This document shows positions 18,222 to 27,874 of a DNA stretch of 64,000 nt, one piece after another; the stretch's first letter is position 1; each line of letters opens with the position of its first letter. The position numbers and the translations under genes were made by a program. The DNA comes from Legionella israelensis (lineage in GTDB: Bacteria; Pseudomonadota; Gammaproteobacteria; Legionellales; Legionellaceae): NCBI RefSeq assembly GCF_004571175.1, contig NZ_CP038273.1, forward strand, positions 2,790,001 through 2,854,000, read 5' to 3'. The notes under the pieces are model-generated. The model did no database searches, was not told where the DNA came from, and saw only the letters and a list, made by a program, of their open reading frames with translations.

Positions 18222-19489
18222 CATTAATTCGAACCAGCCTACTTAATGGAATTGCTGTACTGGTCAGGATTCTGACTTTGCTGGGTATTAATAAGCTGCT
18301 TGCGGTTTATGTTGGGCCGGTAGGTTATGCGGCCTTAGGTCAATTTCAGAATGCGATGACAATGATTACAACCTTTGCAAGCGGCGCCATCAATACTGGT
18401 GTGACTAAATACACAGCGGAATATTATGATGATGAACAAAAACAGCGTACCGTCTGGAAAACGGCAGGCACCATTGTTTTTATTGGTTCACTCATTACAT
18501 CCATCCTTATTGCAATATTCAGTAAGCCAATGGCGGTATGGTTTTTAAAAAGTGAAGGCTATTCCGGTGTTTTTCTTTGGTTTGCTGCCAGCTTAATCTT
18601 TTTTGTCTTTAATGCTCTTTTGTTGGCCATCCTTAACGGAAAAAAAGAAATTGAGCGCTATGTTACCGCTAACATCTCTGGAAGTTTGTTTGCCCTGGCG
18701 ATTACAGCTGTATTGGCCATAAATTTTGGGCTGTTTGGGGCTCTGGTTGCATTGGCTATTTTTCAGTCTGTCACTTTTTTTGTTACTTTGTTGCTTTGCT
18801 ATCGTGCGCATTGGTTTAAATTTTCCTATTTGCTGGGCTCTTTTGACAAGAGAGTGGCAAAAAACCTTGCTAAATACACACTGATGGCCCTCTCTACTGC
18901 AGCCTGTGTACCCATCAGTCATATTTTTATACGAAAGCATCTTGGAGCGACTTTAGGCTGGGAGGCAGCAGGTTACTGGGAAGCGATGTGGCGACTAAGC
19001 GCAGCTTACCTTATGTTGGTGACTACCACGCTTAGCGTTTATTATTTGCCGCGATTATCCGAAATAAAAGACTCTGCAGAATTAAAAAAAGAAATTATCC
19101 AAGGGTATAAAACCATTTTGCCAGCTGCTTTTTTTTGTGCTTTTTTAATGTATGTTTTGAGAGATGTTATCATTCAATTACTTTTTACCAGTGAATTTTA
19201 TCCGGTGAGACAGCTTTTTTTAGGACAAGTGATTGGTGATGTCTTGAAAATAGGAAGCTGGATAATGGCTTATCTTATGTTAGGGAAAGCCATGACGAAA
19301 CATTTTATTCTTACAGAAATCATTTTTTCAGCCAATTTTTATTGTATTGTGGTATTAATGACAAACTGGTGGGGACTGCAAGGCATTTCATGGGCCTATG
19401 CCATTAATTATTTACTCTACTGGTTTGTGATGTATTTACTTGTGTTCAGAAATATAAAGGATAGCGCTACCGTATGTGTGCAATCATAA
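18218..19489 (+). CDS. wzx: O-antigen flippase, Wzx/MATE superfamily
   Basis: This 423-residue integral membrane protein has about 12 predicted helices. It begins [33 protein letters not shown], the usual start of Wzx/WzxE-type translocases, with [11 protein letters not shown] in the middle region as in WzxE. It moves undecaprenyl-diphosphate-linked O-units from the cytoplasmic to the periplasmic face for Wzy polymerisation. The position after the sugar genes and before a polymerase-like gene agrees. It overlaps the upstream and downstream genes by 4 and 16 nt. Confidence 0.88.
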   Translation: MTLIRTSLLNGIAVLVRILTLLGINKLLAVYVGPVGYAALGQFQNAMTMITTFASGAINTGVTKYTAEYYDDEQKQRTVWKTAGTIVFIGSLITSILIAIFSKPMAVWFLKSEGYSGVFLWFAASLIFFVFNALLLAILNGKKEIERYVTANISGSLFALAITAVLAINFGLFGALVALAIFQSVTFFVTLLLCYRAHWFKFSYLLGSFDKRVAKNLAKYTLMALSTAACVPISHIFIRKHLGATLGWEAAGYWEAMWRLSAAYLMLVTTTLSVYYLPRLSEIKDSAELKKEIIQGYKTILPAAFFCAFLMYVLRDVIIQLLFTSEFYPVRQLFLGQVIGDVLKIGSWIMAYLMLGKAMTKHFILTEIIFSANFYCIVVLMTNWWGLQGISWAYAINYLLYWFVMYLLVFRNIKDSATVCVQS

Positions 19490-20355
19490 GTTATTTAATA
19501 CCAAGCTATAATCATGCCAGATATTTGCCTGAATTTTTGGATAATATACGTTCCGATATTGAGCAGATGGATCTTAGTGCAGAAGTAATCTTGCTGGATG
19601 ATGGTTCAACGGATAACTCTGTCTCCATTATAGAATCATGGGCTGAAGAGAATAAAAACAAATTTAAAATAGTGTATAAAACTCAGGAGAATAAAGGGAT
19701 TACCGCGGTTTTAAACAACTTAATTGATATGGCAGAAGGAGAGTATCTTCGTCTTTGTGCTTCAGATGATGTCATTGTTCCGGGCAGTACTAAAATGCTT
19801 TACCAGCAATTTAAAGAATATCCGGAATTATCCTGTGTTCTTGGTGATGCTATAGTCATTGATGAAAACAGCAATATTCTTCATGAAAGTTCTATTGCTT
19901 ATCATGGTGGGAAAAGAGAACGTTTGCAAAAACCTGAACAACTGGTTAAGGAATTGATACAGAATTGGTGTGTGGCCGGGCCTTCCCATCTTATTAAAAA
20001 AAATCATTATCAGCATATCCGGTACGATGAAAGCGCACGTATTGATGATTATGATCTTTTTTTATCTTTACTCTATTTTCCAAATTCGGTTTTTTATGTA
20101 AATATCACTGCGTGTTTATACAGAATACATACGAGCAATACATCAAAAACTAAAGATCCAAAACAAAGAATAGAAAATATCAAATCATTTTTGACCATAA
20201 TCAACAAACATCTTGAGCACGATGCATTAAAACATTATTTGCTTCCTGTTAAGTATAAAACAACAGCGAAAATATATTATTTAGAAAAAAAATATATTCG
20301 ATGTGTGTGGAGTATGGTTTTAAGCCTGTTTTTTAATCTAAAGGATGGTTCATGA
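19474..20355 (+). CDS. Family 2 glycosyltransferase
   Basis: This 293-residue GT-A enzyme begins [18 protein letters not shown]. The nucleotide-binding motif LLDDGSTDNS lies at about 40-49 and the DxD-like SDD at about 97 (LRLCASDDVIVPGS). It is soluble and probably membrane-associated. It adds one sugar to the O-unit on undecaprenyl diphosphate, but donor and acceptor are not predictable. A similar sequence pattern (ASDD, NWxVxGP) is seen in the GT2 at 41611-42435, suggesting the two are related and act on similar acceptors. The start overlaps the flippase by 16 nt. Confidence 0.85.
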   Translation: MCAIISYLIPSYNHARYLPEFLDNIRSDIEQMDLSAEVILLDDGSTDNSVSIIESWAEENKNKFKIVYKTQENKGITAVLNNLIDMAEGEYLRLCASDDVIVPGSTKMLYQQFKEYPELSCVLGDAIVIDENSNILHESSIAYHGGKRERLQKPEQLVKELIQNWCVAGPSHLIKKNHYQHIRYDESARIDDYDLFLSLLYFPNSVFYVNITACLYRIHTSNTSKTKDPKQRIENIKSFLTIINKHLEHDALKHYLLPVKYKTTAKIYYLEKKYIRCVWSMVLSLFFNLKDGS

Positions 20356-21562
20356 AATGAATTATTGTCTTAATTCAATGGCATTTTATTTTTTTCTACC
20401 TTTATATATGGCAACGGCTTTATTATTCATTTTTTTTAATGTTCCTGAGGAATTTTATTTTGGCATTTTCAGTTTATTGACCTGCGTTACTTTACCGGTA
20501 TTATTTAGCATGCTGGTCTTTCCTTTGCGAATGAATTTGAATCAATATTATCAGGGCATTAAAAATCGACCGCAATACAACTTTATTATTTTGCCATTTT
20601 GTTTTTTTATTATTCTTTTTGCTCCTTTAGATATATATGTGAATGGTTTTAAATGGTTTGACCCGATAAGTTATTCAGATGTGCAGGGGGTGGGGCGATA
20701 TATACGTCACGTTACTATTCTTTGCTGGGTTCTCGTTCCTGTGGCATTCCTTTATATTCATCGTCCTGTTATAAAAATAGCGTTTATTCTTTATGCCATT
20801 TTGTTCCCAATTATTATTGTGGATAGGAATCGCTTTTTTATTTCAGGCTATTCCTTATTTCTTTGTCTCGTTTTTACCTATAATTCCATTCAGTCCAAAA
20901 AACTAAAAAAAATAAGCAAAATATGTTTTTATTTTTTGCCCGTTGCTGCTGTATTGATATTTTCCATAATAGGAAAATTTAGAAGTGGAAATGCTTTTAT
21001 GGTTGATTCATCTGGTACTTTTTTGGCCGAGGGTTACTATCCTTTGTCAGAGACCTTTTTGCATCTCCCTTATCTTTTACAACAGGTGGTGATTTATATA
21101 GCCACACCGATACTTAATTTTTCAACTGTAGTCGCTGAGAATTTTATAAATCCTGACTTTTTATTAAGTCAATTTTCACCTTTTAGTCGGGATAATTTTG
21201 AAGCTTATCCTTTTTCTCCCATCCTGGTTCCAAGGTTTAACGTGGGTACTGAATTTTATCCCTTTCTTTTATATGGAGGGCTCCCATTGGTTATTTTGGC
21301 TATTATTTTTTTAGTCCTCAGTTTCAATGTGGCCTCGTTGTTATTTAAAAAATATCCTAATATTTTTACTTTTTTAATTTTTATAAAAATTTCTTATAGT
21401 GTATTATTCATGGGCTTTGCACCTCAATTTTTTATTTTTTTAAACCTTATGTTTGTAGTTTTGATGATGTTTTTATGGTTTTTTTCAGCCTTTATAAAAG
21501 ATTCCCTTGGACATTCCAGAACTCATGAACGTATTTTTGATGGGCGTTTAAGACTATCCTAA
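20345..21562 (+). CDS. wzy: Probable O-antigen polymerase (Wzy-like)
   Basis: This 405-residue, very hydrophobic protein has about 10-12 membrane helices and a larger periplasmic segment around residues 220-310 (rich in aromatic residues, ending FNVGTEFYPFLLYGG). The RNRFFISGYSLFL region in the middle also fits O-antigen ligase/polymerase topology. Wzy proteins share little sequence, so the call rests on topology and on its place between a flippase, GT2 genes and an upstream wzz. ATG 20345 overlaps the previous gene; ATG 20357 just after its stop is an alternative. Confidence 0.7.
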   Translation: MVHEMNYCLNSMAFYFFLPLYMATALLFIFFNVPEEFYFGIFSLLTCVTLPVLFSMLVFPLRMNLNQYYQGIKNRPQYNFIILPFCFFIILFAPLDIYVNGFKWFDPISYSDVQGVGRYIRHVTILCWVLVPVAFLYIHRPVIKIAFILYAILFPIIIVDRNRFFISGYSLFLCLVFTYNSIQSKKLKKISKICFYFLPVAAVLIFSIIGKFRSGNAFMVDSSGTFLAEGYYPLSETFLHLPYLLQQVVIYIATPILNFSTVVAENFINPDFLLSQFSPFSRDNFEAYPFSPILVPRFNVGTEFYPFLLYGGLPLVILAIIFLVLSFNVASLLFKKYPNIFTFLIFIKISYSVLFMGFAPQFFIFLNLMFVVLMMFLWFFSAFIKDSLGHSRTHERIFDGRLRLS

Positions 21563-21595
21563 CGGCCAAAATATTAATAATTCTGAGAAATACAG

Positions 21596-22636
21596 ATGAA
21601 AAATAGAGAAAATGCTTTTGATTTAATTCGACATTTTGCCGCGTGTCTGGTTCTTTACAGTCATCATTATGCCTTATCAGGTTTTCCTGAGCCTACTTTT
21701 CCTCATTGGGATAGTTACGGCTTTGTGGCAGTGGCTATTTTTTTTGCCATTTCCGGTTATTTTATGCCGGCTAGTTTTACCAATTCAGGGGATTTTTTAA
21801 CGTACATGGAAAAACGTTGTCGCAGAATTTTTCCTGGTTTAATTGTATGTTCGTTTATAATGTGTTATGTGATAGGAAGTATTTTTACTCCCGAACCCTT
21901 TTTCAAATACATAACCGATCTTTCAACGCTTAAAACAGGGGTGTTATTTTCTGCGTTCATCGGAAGACCTATTCCTGGCGTTTTTTCTGATTTCATTTTT
22001 AAAGATGCCATCAATGGCAGTTTGTGGACCTTACCCGTTGAATTTCTTAGTTATATTATTTTAGGTATTGCACTTTGTTATTCTAACACATGGAAGCCTG
22101 TGTTTATGTTATTTATGGCTTCTGCAGTGACTACTACGCTTATTTTTTCTCACAAAATGGCTGATTTTTCTTTTTATGCTGTTCCCATCAGTTTCCTGGC
22201 TATTTTTGGTGTTGCATTTACAACCGGCTCTTTAATGTCCATGACGAAGAAGCACTGGTTTCGATTGCGGTGGCATCTTGCTGTTATCTCAGTTGTTTTT
22301 CTTATTATTTTTCAGGGCCGTCCTGAAATGTCGGTACTCGGCACCATGAGCCTGGCTGTTTTAACCATTGTTATTGGCGTTTCTTTTCGGGACAAACTAA
22401 TCAATGGAAAGTTTGATATTTCCTATGGTATTTATATTTATGCATTCCCTATACAGCAGATAGTGATCAATCGTGTGACTCATCAATTCTGGATAAGTAT
22501 GCTTCTTGCATTCCTCTTTACATTCATAGCTGCCTATTTATCTTATCGATTTGTGGAGAAGCCTTTTCTATATGTCAATGCAGAGAAAAAAAAGAACCTG
22601 GCTTCTTTTGCAAAATCTCAAGGTATCATTGGATGA
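21596..22636 (+). CDS. Acyltransferase-3 family membrane protein (OafA-like)
   Basis: This 346-residue inner-membrane protein has about ten helices. The conserved RHFAACLVLYSHHYAL (Arg and His near residues 12-24) and FFAISGYFMPASF match the acyltransferase-3 family. Members transfer acetyl or other short acyl groups to O-antigen or exopolysaccharide sugars on the periplasmic side. It is the first of three such genes within 4.5 kb, interrupted by one GT2. It has no C-terminal SGNH domain. Confidence 0.88.
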   Translation: MKNRENAFDLIRHFAACLVLYSHHYALSGFPEPTFPHWDSYGFVAVAIFFAISGYFMPASFTNSGDFLTYMEKRCRRIFPGLIVCSFIMCYVIGSIFTPEPFFKYITDLSTLKTGVLFSAFIGRPIPGVFSDFIFKDAINGSLWTLPVEFLSYIILGIALCYSNTWKPVFMLFMASAVTTTLIFSHKMADFSFYAVPISFLAIFGVAFTTGSLMSMTKKHWFRLRWHLAVISVVFLIIFQGRPEMSVLGTMSLAVLTIVIGVSFRDKLINGKFDISYGIYIYAFPIQQIVINRVTHQFWISMLLAFLFTFIAAYLSYRFVEKPFLYVNAEKKKNLASFAKSQGIIG

Positions 22637-22677
22637 AGAGGCGTGTCTGTTTTCAATTGAATTGAAGAGGATTTTAT

Positions 22678-23634
22678 ATGGGAGCTGAGCAAACCATATC
22701 AAAATGTGCTGTTCTTCTGACCGTTTATAACGGCAGGCAATATCTTGAAGAACAGATGAAGAGCATTCTGAATCAAACGGATGTTCAGGTCACAGTGTTT
22801 GCAAGTTCCGATATATCCAATGATGGTAGTGAAGCCTTGCTCGACAAGTTGGCTGCTGTAGATGAGAGAATCGTTATACTGCCTCACGGCATGAAATTTG
22901 GAGGAGCTGCAAGAAATTTTTTTCGCTTGATTCGGGATGTTGATTTAAGCCGATTTGATTATATTTCTTTTGCTGATCAGGATGATATTTGGCACGTTGA
23001 TAAACTTATAAAAGCTGTAACTATCTTGAAAAAATCAGATCATGACGGTTATTCCAGTAATGTTATAGCCTTTTGGCCGAATGGAAAGCGCAAATTAATT
23101 CATAAGGCGCAGCCTCAGAGTCAATGGGATTTTATTTTTGAGGCAGCGGGGCCCGGGTGTACTTATGTCATGAGCTCCAGGCTTATGCAAGCCATCAAAC
23201 AATGCATGCTGGAAAACTGGGATGCGCTGCAGTCTGTCAGTTTGCATGACTGGTTTTGCTACGCTTTTGCCCGTGCCAATGGATATAAATGGTATATCGA
23301 CGCAGAGCCCTCTATGTTGTATCGCCAACACGGAAAAAATCAAGTGGGTGTTAACTTCGGTTTAAAGGCTTATACTTATCGACTTAAAAAAATGACCAAT
23401 GGCTGGTGGCTTTCCCAGGCAAATTTAATTGCTAGTTTAATAGGAATGAGAGAAAATCCTTTTGTAAAAAGTTGGACCAGACTTGGGAGATTAGATTTAT
23501 TGCGACTAGCGGGTAAAGCCTTCCAATGCCGACGGAATGTCCAGGAAAAATTCGTTTTTTTATTGATGTGTTTAATTTTAGCCATTACAGGGCAGCAAGA
23601 AAAGATCAATAATTTAAACACAAACAGGTATTAA
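22678..23634 (+). CDS. Family 2 glycosyltransferase, rhamnosyltransferase-like
   Basis: This 318-residue GT2 begins CAVLLTVYNGRQYLEEQMKSILNQT and has the DxD-type motif ISFADQDDIWHVDKL at about 100-114. This ADQDDIW pattern is common in rhamnosyltransferases and related enzymes of O-antigen clusters, which suits the local dTDP-rhamnose genes. The usual DDxSxD nucleotide motif reads SSDISNDGS here, a deviation in which the first aspartate is replaced. The LHDWFCYAFA segment also matches the family. GAGG lies upstream of ATG 22678. Confidence 0.83.
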   Translation: MGAEQTISKCAVLLTVYNGRQYLEEQMKSILNQTDVQVTVFASSDISNDGSEALLDKLAAVDERIVILPHGMKFGGAARNFFRLIRDVDLSRFDYISFADQDDIWHVDKLIKAVTILKKSDHDGYSSNVIAFWPNGKRKLIHKAQPQSQWDFIFEAAGPGCTYVMSSRLMQAIKQCMLENWDALQSVSLHDWFCYAFARANGYKWYIDAEPSMLYRQHGKNQVGVNFGLKAYTYRLKKMTNGWWLSQANLIASLIGMRENPFVKSWTRLGRLDLLRLAGKAFQCRRNVQEKFVFLLMCLILAITGQQEKINNLNTNRY

Positions 23635-23659
23635 TATATTTGATAATAAGGCAGGGTGG

Positions 23660-24865
23660 ATGAAAGAAGGAAGGCTGTATGTAATTGATGGCCTGCGCGG
23701 GTGGGCAGCGTTAATCGTTTATTTTTTCCACCTTCGTGGTCTGTTTTATCTTAACGATAAAAACTTCTTTGATCAAATTTTTGGAAAAACGCCCCTGCAA
23801 TTATTGGTTGATGGTGAAGCGGCTATTTTTTTATTTTTTATATTGAGTGGCTTTTCATTAAGCTATAAATTTTTTATGGAAAAAGACAATCGCTATCTTC
23901 AAGAAGCTGCCCAGTACCGGTACTTCAGATTAGTTGTTCCGGTTTTTTTTGCTCTTTTGTTACCTTATATTCTTATTACATTTAATTTAATGTTTAATTC
24001 TCAAGCTTACTTTGGCGCGTATGAAAAACATTTTACTGTTTACGAGATGTTTAAGTACTCTTTCTTTGAACTTCCTTTTAAATATGGAGCTAGTCATGCT
24101 GTGTTTGGCCCTGTTTTCTGGACCATTTATTTAGAATTTACCGCTTCTCTGATTATTTTTTCTCTTCTTGCACTATTTGGAAAATGGAATTTACGATTTT
24201 TGCTTTACATTTTATTAATTAAGTTAACTTATTCAATGCAAGCATTTGCCAGTTTTTACTTTTTATTTCTAGTAGGAGTTATTATATGTGATGTATTTTG
24301 CTTGCAAAAAAAATATGCAAACACAACAAAAAGATATGTGTTAAAAGAAAAGCAAATGTGGGGTGTATTGTGTCTGGCTTTGTTGATTTTGTACTATTAT
24401 ATGACTGTAATATTAGGATATAAAATATTTACTCATCGTTCAAAATATTATTTCTTGATGTTGTTGTTTATCGCCAGTTTGTATCTTCCCATTTTGGGCG
24501 ATTTTTTTTCTTCCCGATTATCTAGATTTCTCGGGAGGATATCTTTTGCTGTTTATCTGATTCATTTCCCGATACTTTGTTCTTTTGCCTGTGTGATTTC
24601 TAACTCAATTAAACATCAATATTCCTTATTTATTTCTTCCTTTATAATATTGCTGGTAACAACGCCTGTGGTTTTGTATGTCGCTTATCTATTTACTGTT
24701 TTTATTGAGGAAAGATTGTTAATTTCAATAAAATCAACTTTAAGAAATATCGGGAAAAGCAGAAATTTGGTGGAAGCGGCAAAGCCAACTTTTTATGGAG
24801 CCCTTTTTAGTAAAGCAAATATTGAAAACAAGGCAGCTAGCATGGATACTACCATCCCTAATTAA
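23660..24865 (+). CDS. Acyltransferase-3 family membrane protein
   Basis: This 401-residue protein has about ten membrane helices. The N-terminus VIDGLRGWAALIVYFFHLRGLF contains the family Arg/His signature, and AAIFLFFILSGFSLSYKFF follows. Its likely role is O-acylation of a surface sugar. It differs substantially from the flanking acyltransferase-3 proteins, so these are not recent duplicates. The C-terminal 50 residues are a polar cytoplasmic tail. Confidence 0.87.
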   Translation: MKEGRLYVIDGLRGWAALIVYFFHLRGLFYLNDKNFFDQIFGKTPLQLLVDGEAAIFLFFILSGFSLSYKFFMEKDNRYLQEAAQYRYFRLVVPVFFALLLPYILITFNLMFNSQAYFGAYEKHFTVYEMFKYSFFELPFKYGASHAVFGPVFWTIYLEFTASLIIFSLLALFGKWNLRFLLYILLIKLTYSMQAFASFYFLFLVGVIICDVFCLQKKYANTTKRYVLKEKQMWGVLCLALLILYYYMTVILGYKIFTHRSKYYFLMLLFIASLYLPILGDFFSSRLSRFLGRISFAVYLIHFPILCSFACVISNSIKHQYSLFISSFIILLVTTPVVLYVAYLFTVFIEERLLISIKSTLRNIGKSRNLVEAAKPTFYGALFSKANIENKAASMDTTIPN

Positions 24866-24906
24866 TTTTTATTAGATTTTTTTAACATGGCATTTATGGA
24901 GAATAA

Positions 24907-26028
24907 ATGCAAAAAGAAATTTATCAAGTGACCAGTTTACGTTTTTTTGCCGCCTTGCATGTGTTTTTATTTCATCTGCAAATATATTGGCATATTAGTA
25001 CAATTCCAGGTATTGGGCGCTTTTTAATGGAAGGGGCCTGTTCTATGGGATTGTTTTTTATTTTGTCAGGTTTTGTGCTTGGTTACCGATTTCATCAAGG
25101 CGTTTCTAATTACAGAAATTATTTATTCAGTCGTTTGACACGCATATATCCTGTCTATATTTTAGCAGCACTCGTCACAATTCCCTGGCTGGTCATCTCA
25201 TTAACTCCTTATGAATCAAATTTGATGCTTTTAAAGTATCTGTTTGTGATTTTTACTAACATCCTGATGATTCAGGCATGGATGCCGCAACTTTTTAACA
25301 TATGGAACGGCGGAAGCTGGTCTATTTCAGTTGAAATGTTTTTTTATGTTTTGTTCCCTTTTTTAGTAAATCATATAAAAACATTAACCAATAAACAATT
25401 GTTTACAGCTTTACCTGTTTTATATCTCTCTGCCTCTATTCCAGGCATCTCATGGATATTATTTACCAATAATGCAAACAATATTATGTTTTACTCAATA
25501 CCGATTTTCAGGGTTTCAGAATTTATCATCGGTTTAATTTGTGGCCTGCTTTTTGCAAGGGGTGTTCGAGTACCTCGCGCTAACTTTATTTGTTTTTGTT
25601 GTTTTATCTTCGGCTTTATCTATCTTGCCTTAGGTCCTTCTTTTGGATTTTCTTTTGTGACTAATAATTTTATTATGGTTCCTCTTTATTCTTTTTTAAT
25701 TTTTAGTGCGGCTTCTCTTTCATCGGGGTTTCTATATAAACTGTTAACACAAAATACGCTCGTTTATTTAGGCCGAATCAGTTACTCATTTTATTCTTTT
25801 CAGGCTTTAGTGCTTATGACGCTTCTTACAAAATATAATTTTATAGTAAATAAATTTCCTTTAATGATAAATCCATATGCCTTAGGAATAGTCAGTTTTC
25901 TTAGCCTGACCATTATTGCTTCAATCTCACATTACTATATCGAAACTAAATTCAGGAATTATTTAAATAATAAATATAAGTTGAAACTCCAGGATGCTTT
26001 GAAAACATCTTTGGCTACTGCGAGTTAA
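24907..26028 (+). CDS. Acyltransferase-3 family membrane protein
   Basis: This 373-residue multi-pass protein begins VTSLRFFAALHVFLFHLQIYW, with the conserved Arg and His, then MGLFFILSGFVLGYRF and NGGSWSISVEMFFYVLFPF. The SWSISVE motif is a strong family marker. It is probably an O-acetyltransferase of the O-chain. Third of the set (21.6, 23.7 and 24.9 kb). Confidence 0.9.
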   Translation: MQKEIYQVTSLRFFAALHVFLFHLQIYWHISTIPGIGRFLMEGACSMGLFFILSGFVLGYRFHQGVSNYRNYLFSRLTRIYPVYILAALVTIPWLVISLTPYESNLMLLKYLFVIFTNILMIQAWMPQLFNIWNGGSWSISVEMFFYVLFPFLVNHIKTLTNKQLFTALPVLYLSASIPGISWILFTNNANNIMFYSIPIFRVSEFIIGLICGLLFARGVRVPRANFICFCCFIFGFIYLALGPSFGFSFVTNNFIMVPLYSFLIFSAASLSSGFLYKLLTQNTLVYLGRISYSFYSFQALVLMTLLTKYNFIVNKFPLMINPYALGIVSFLSLTIIASISHYYIETKFRNYLNNKYKLKLQDALKTSLATAS

Positions 26029-26055
26029 CACCGTTAAACAGGATCAAGACAAAAA

Positions 26056-27006
26056 ATGAATGAAAAACTATTGATAACGGGTGCGACAGGATTTATAGGG
26101 AAAAGGTTGGTCAAAGCCTGCATAGCAAAAAAATACAACATCCGAATTGCAGCAAGACAAGATACGACCAGGGTCTTTGAGTCATGCGTTGACCATTGCC
26201 TCATCAGTGATATTTCTGCCAATACAAATTGGGTTCCTGCTGTAGAAGGTTGTCATGTGGTTGTTCACACGGCAGCTCGAGTCCATGTGATGAATGAAAA
26301 AGCCTCCGATCCCCTTGCTGAATTTCGTCGTGTCAATGTAGATGGTACTTTACAATTGGCAAAACAAGCCATAGCTCAGGGTGTAAGGCGTTTTATTTTT
26401 ATCAGCTCCATTAAGGTGAATGGAGAGGAAACTACTGAAAGCAAGGCATTTAAAGCCGATGACCCGGTAAATCCAACCGATGCCTATGCTATTTCAAAAT
26501 ATGAGGCAGAGCAGGGATTACTTAAATTATCAGCCGAAACAGGATTAGAGGTGGTCATTATCCGCCCACCTTTGGTGTATGGTCCAGGTGTAAAAGGAAA
26601 CTTTCAGAGAATGCTGCAATGGTTAAAGCGCGGTATACCGTTACCGTTTGGAGCTCTCAAAAATAAACGTAGTTTTGTGCATATTGATAATTTGATTGAT
26701 TTGATTATTTGTTGTGTTGGGCATCCTAATGCTTCAAATCAGATTTTTTTAGTCAGTGACGGAGATGATTTATCCACGACAGAACTGTTACAAAAAATGA
26801 GTTATGAGCTTGGTAAGCCTCCTCGTTTATTACCTGTTCCCAGTGGTTTGTTAAAAGCGGTTACTACAGTATTAGGTAAAAAGGGAATGGCTCAACGGCT
26901 CTGTGGCTCATTGCAGGTAGATATAGCAAAAACTCAACTTCTTTTAAATTGGCAACCGGTAGTTAAAATGGCAGATGGCTTAAGGTTGCTAGTGATGGAA
27001 AAATGA
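26056..27006 (+). CDS. WbpV-like NAD-dependent sugar epimerase/reductase
   Basis: This 316-residue extended SDR has LLITGATGFIGKRL (5-18), HTAARVHVM, a catalytic Ser in FISSIKVNGE and Tyr-x3-Lys in AYAISKYEAE. HTAARVHVM and RSFVHIDNLIDLI are typical of the group containing Pseudomonas WbpV, implicated in making UDP-N-acetyl-quinovosamine or UDP-N-acetyl-fucosamine. Those proteins pair with WbpL-type initiating transferases, and a WbpL/WecA-like gene lies at 48.4 kb. An inference is that this enzyme makes the first sugar of the O-unit. It is the last + strand gene before the minus-strand sulfur block. Confidence 0.78.
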   Translation: MNEKLLITGATGFIGKRLVKACIAKKYNIRIAARQDTTRVFESCVDHCLISDISANTNWVPAVEGCHVVVHTAARVHVMNEKASDPLAEFRRVNVDGTLQLAKQAIAQGVRRFIFISSIKVNGEETTESKAFKADDPVNPTDAYAISKYEAEQGLLKLSAETGLEVVIIRPPLVYGPGVKGNFQRMLQWLKRGIPLPFGALKNKRSFVHIDNLIDLIICCVGHPNASNQIFLVSDGDDLSTTELLQKMSYELGKPPRLLPVPSGLLKAVTTVLGKKGMAQRLCGSLQVDIAKTQLLLNWQPVVKMADGLRLLVMEK

Positions 27007-27085
27007 ATACTACAGCCAAAGATTTATTTTTAGAACTGATATATAGGTTTTTATAAATAATATGACAATTATCGTTTCATTCTTA

Positions 27086-27868
27086 TCAAGATATAACCAA
27101 CTTCAAACCTGAAAGACTTAAAATCACCGCCAGACATAATCGCAATTTGCTATGACTAAAACGTGTAGAAATAAAACTGCCTAACAATGCGAAAGGCACG
27201 GATGCGGAAATTAATAAAAAGAGGAGATGGTAATTGACCTTACCAATTATTAAATATCCAAATCCTGCGATCAGGGCAAGGGGAATAGCGTGAGCAATGT
27301 CGCTGCCTACCAATTGATGTGGTGTTAGGCGGACGGGGTATAGATAAAGCAGGATAATACTACCAAGAGCACCGGCTCCTACAGAGGTTAAGGTAACCAA
27401 AATTCCCAATACTACTCCGAAAAGTATGGTAAGTAGCGGTTGATATATTCTCCAGGATTGAAAATGGCTTTTTCTATAATTTAAAACATTGGGTTTTAAC
27501 CAGGGTTTCAGGATTAATCCCAAAGCTGTAATTAAGATAACCAAGCCAACGATAAATGTCAGCCAATGCGAGTTTATTGTGACCAATTGACTGGATATAA
27601 TAGTGAAAACGACAAGAATGGCGGCTGGTATACTTCCGTACCAAAGTCGACGCACAATCTGCCAGTCTACTTGCTGTTGCCTGTGATGAATGATTAGAGC
27701 AGCGATTTTAGTAATGGTGGCAAACCAGAGATCGGTTGCAACGGCTGTGACTGGCGCTACCCCAAAAAATAACAGTAAAATAGGTGTCATTAAGGCTCCG
27801 CCACCTACGCCTGTCAAACCGACGATAAAGCCGGTAAAAGCTCCAGCTAAGCTATAAGATAATTCCAT
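27086..27868 (-). CDS. TauE/SafE-type membrane exporter
   Basis: This 260-residue protein has about eight membrane helices arranged as two related halves. The first begins AGAFTGFIVGLTGVGGGALMTPILLL and the second has TSVGAGALGSIILLYLYPVRL. These paired GxGGG(A/S) motifs define the TauE/SafE family of putative sulfite, sulfoacetate or other organosulfur anion exporters. Its place 6 nt after cysQ in an operon for activated sulfate favours a sulfur anion as substrate, either import or export. Specificity cannot be read from sequence. Confidence 0.85.
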   Translation of the reverse strand: MELSYSLAGAFTGFIVGLTGVGGGALMTPILLLFFGVAPVTAVATDLWFATITKIAALIIHHRQQQVDWQIVRRLWYGSIPAAILVVFTIISSQLVTINSHWLTFIVGLVILITALGLILKPWLKPNVLNYRKSHFQSWRIYQPLLTILFGVVLGILVTLTSVGAGALGSIILLYLYPVRLTPHQLVGSDIAHAIPLALIAGFGYLIIGKVNYHLLFLLISASVPFALLGSFISTRFSHSKLRLCLAVILSLSGLKLVIS

Positions 27869-27874
27869 TTATTT

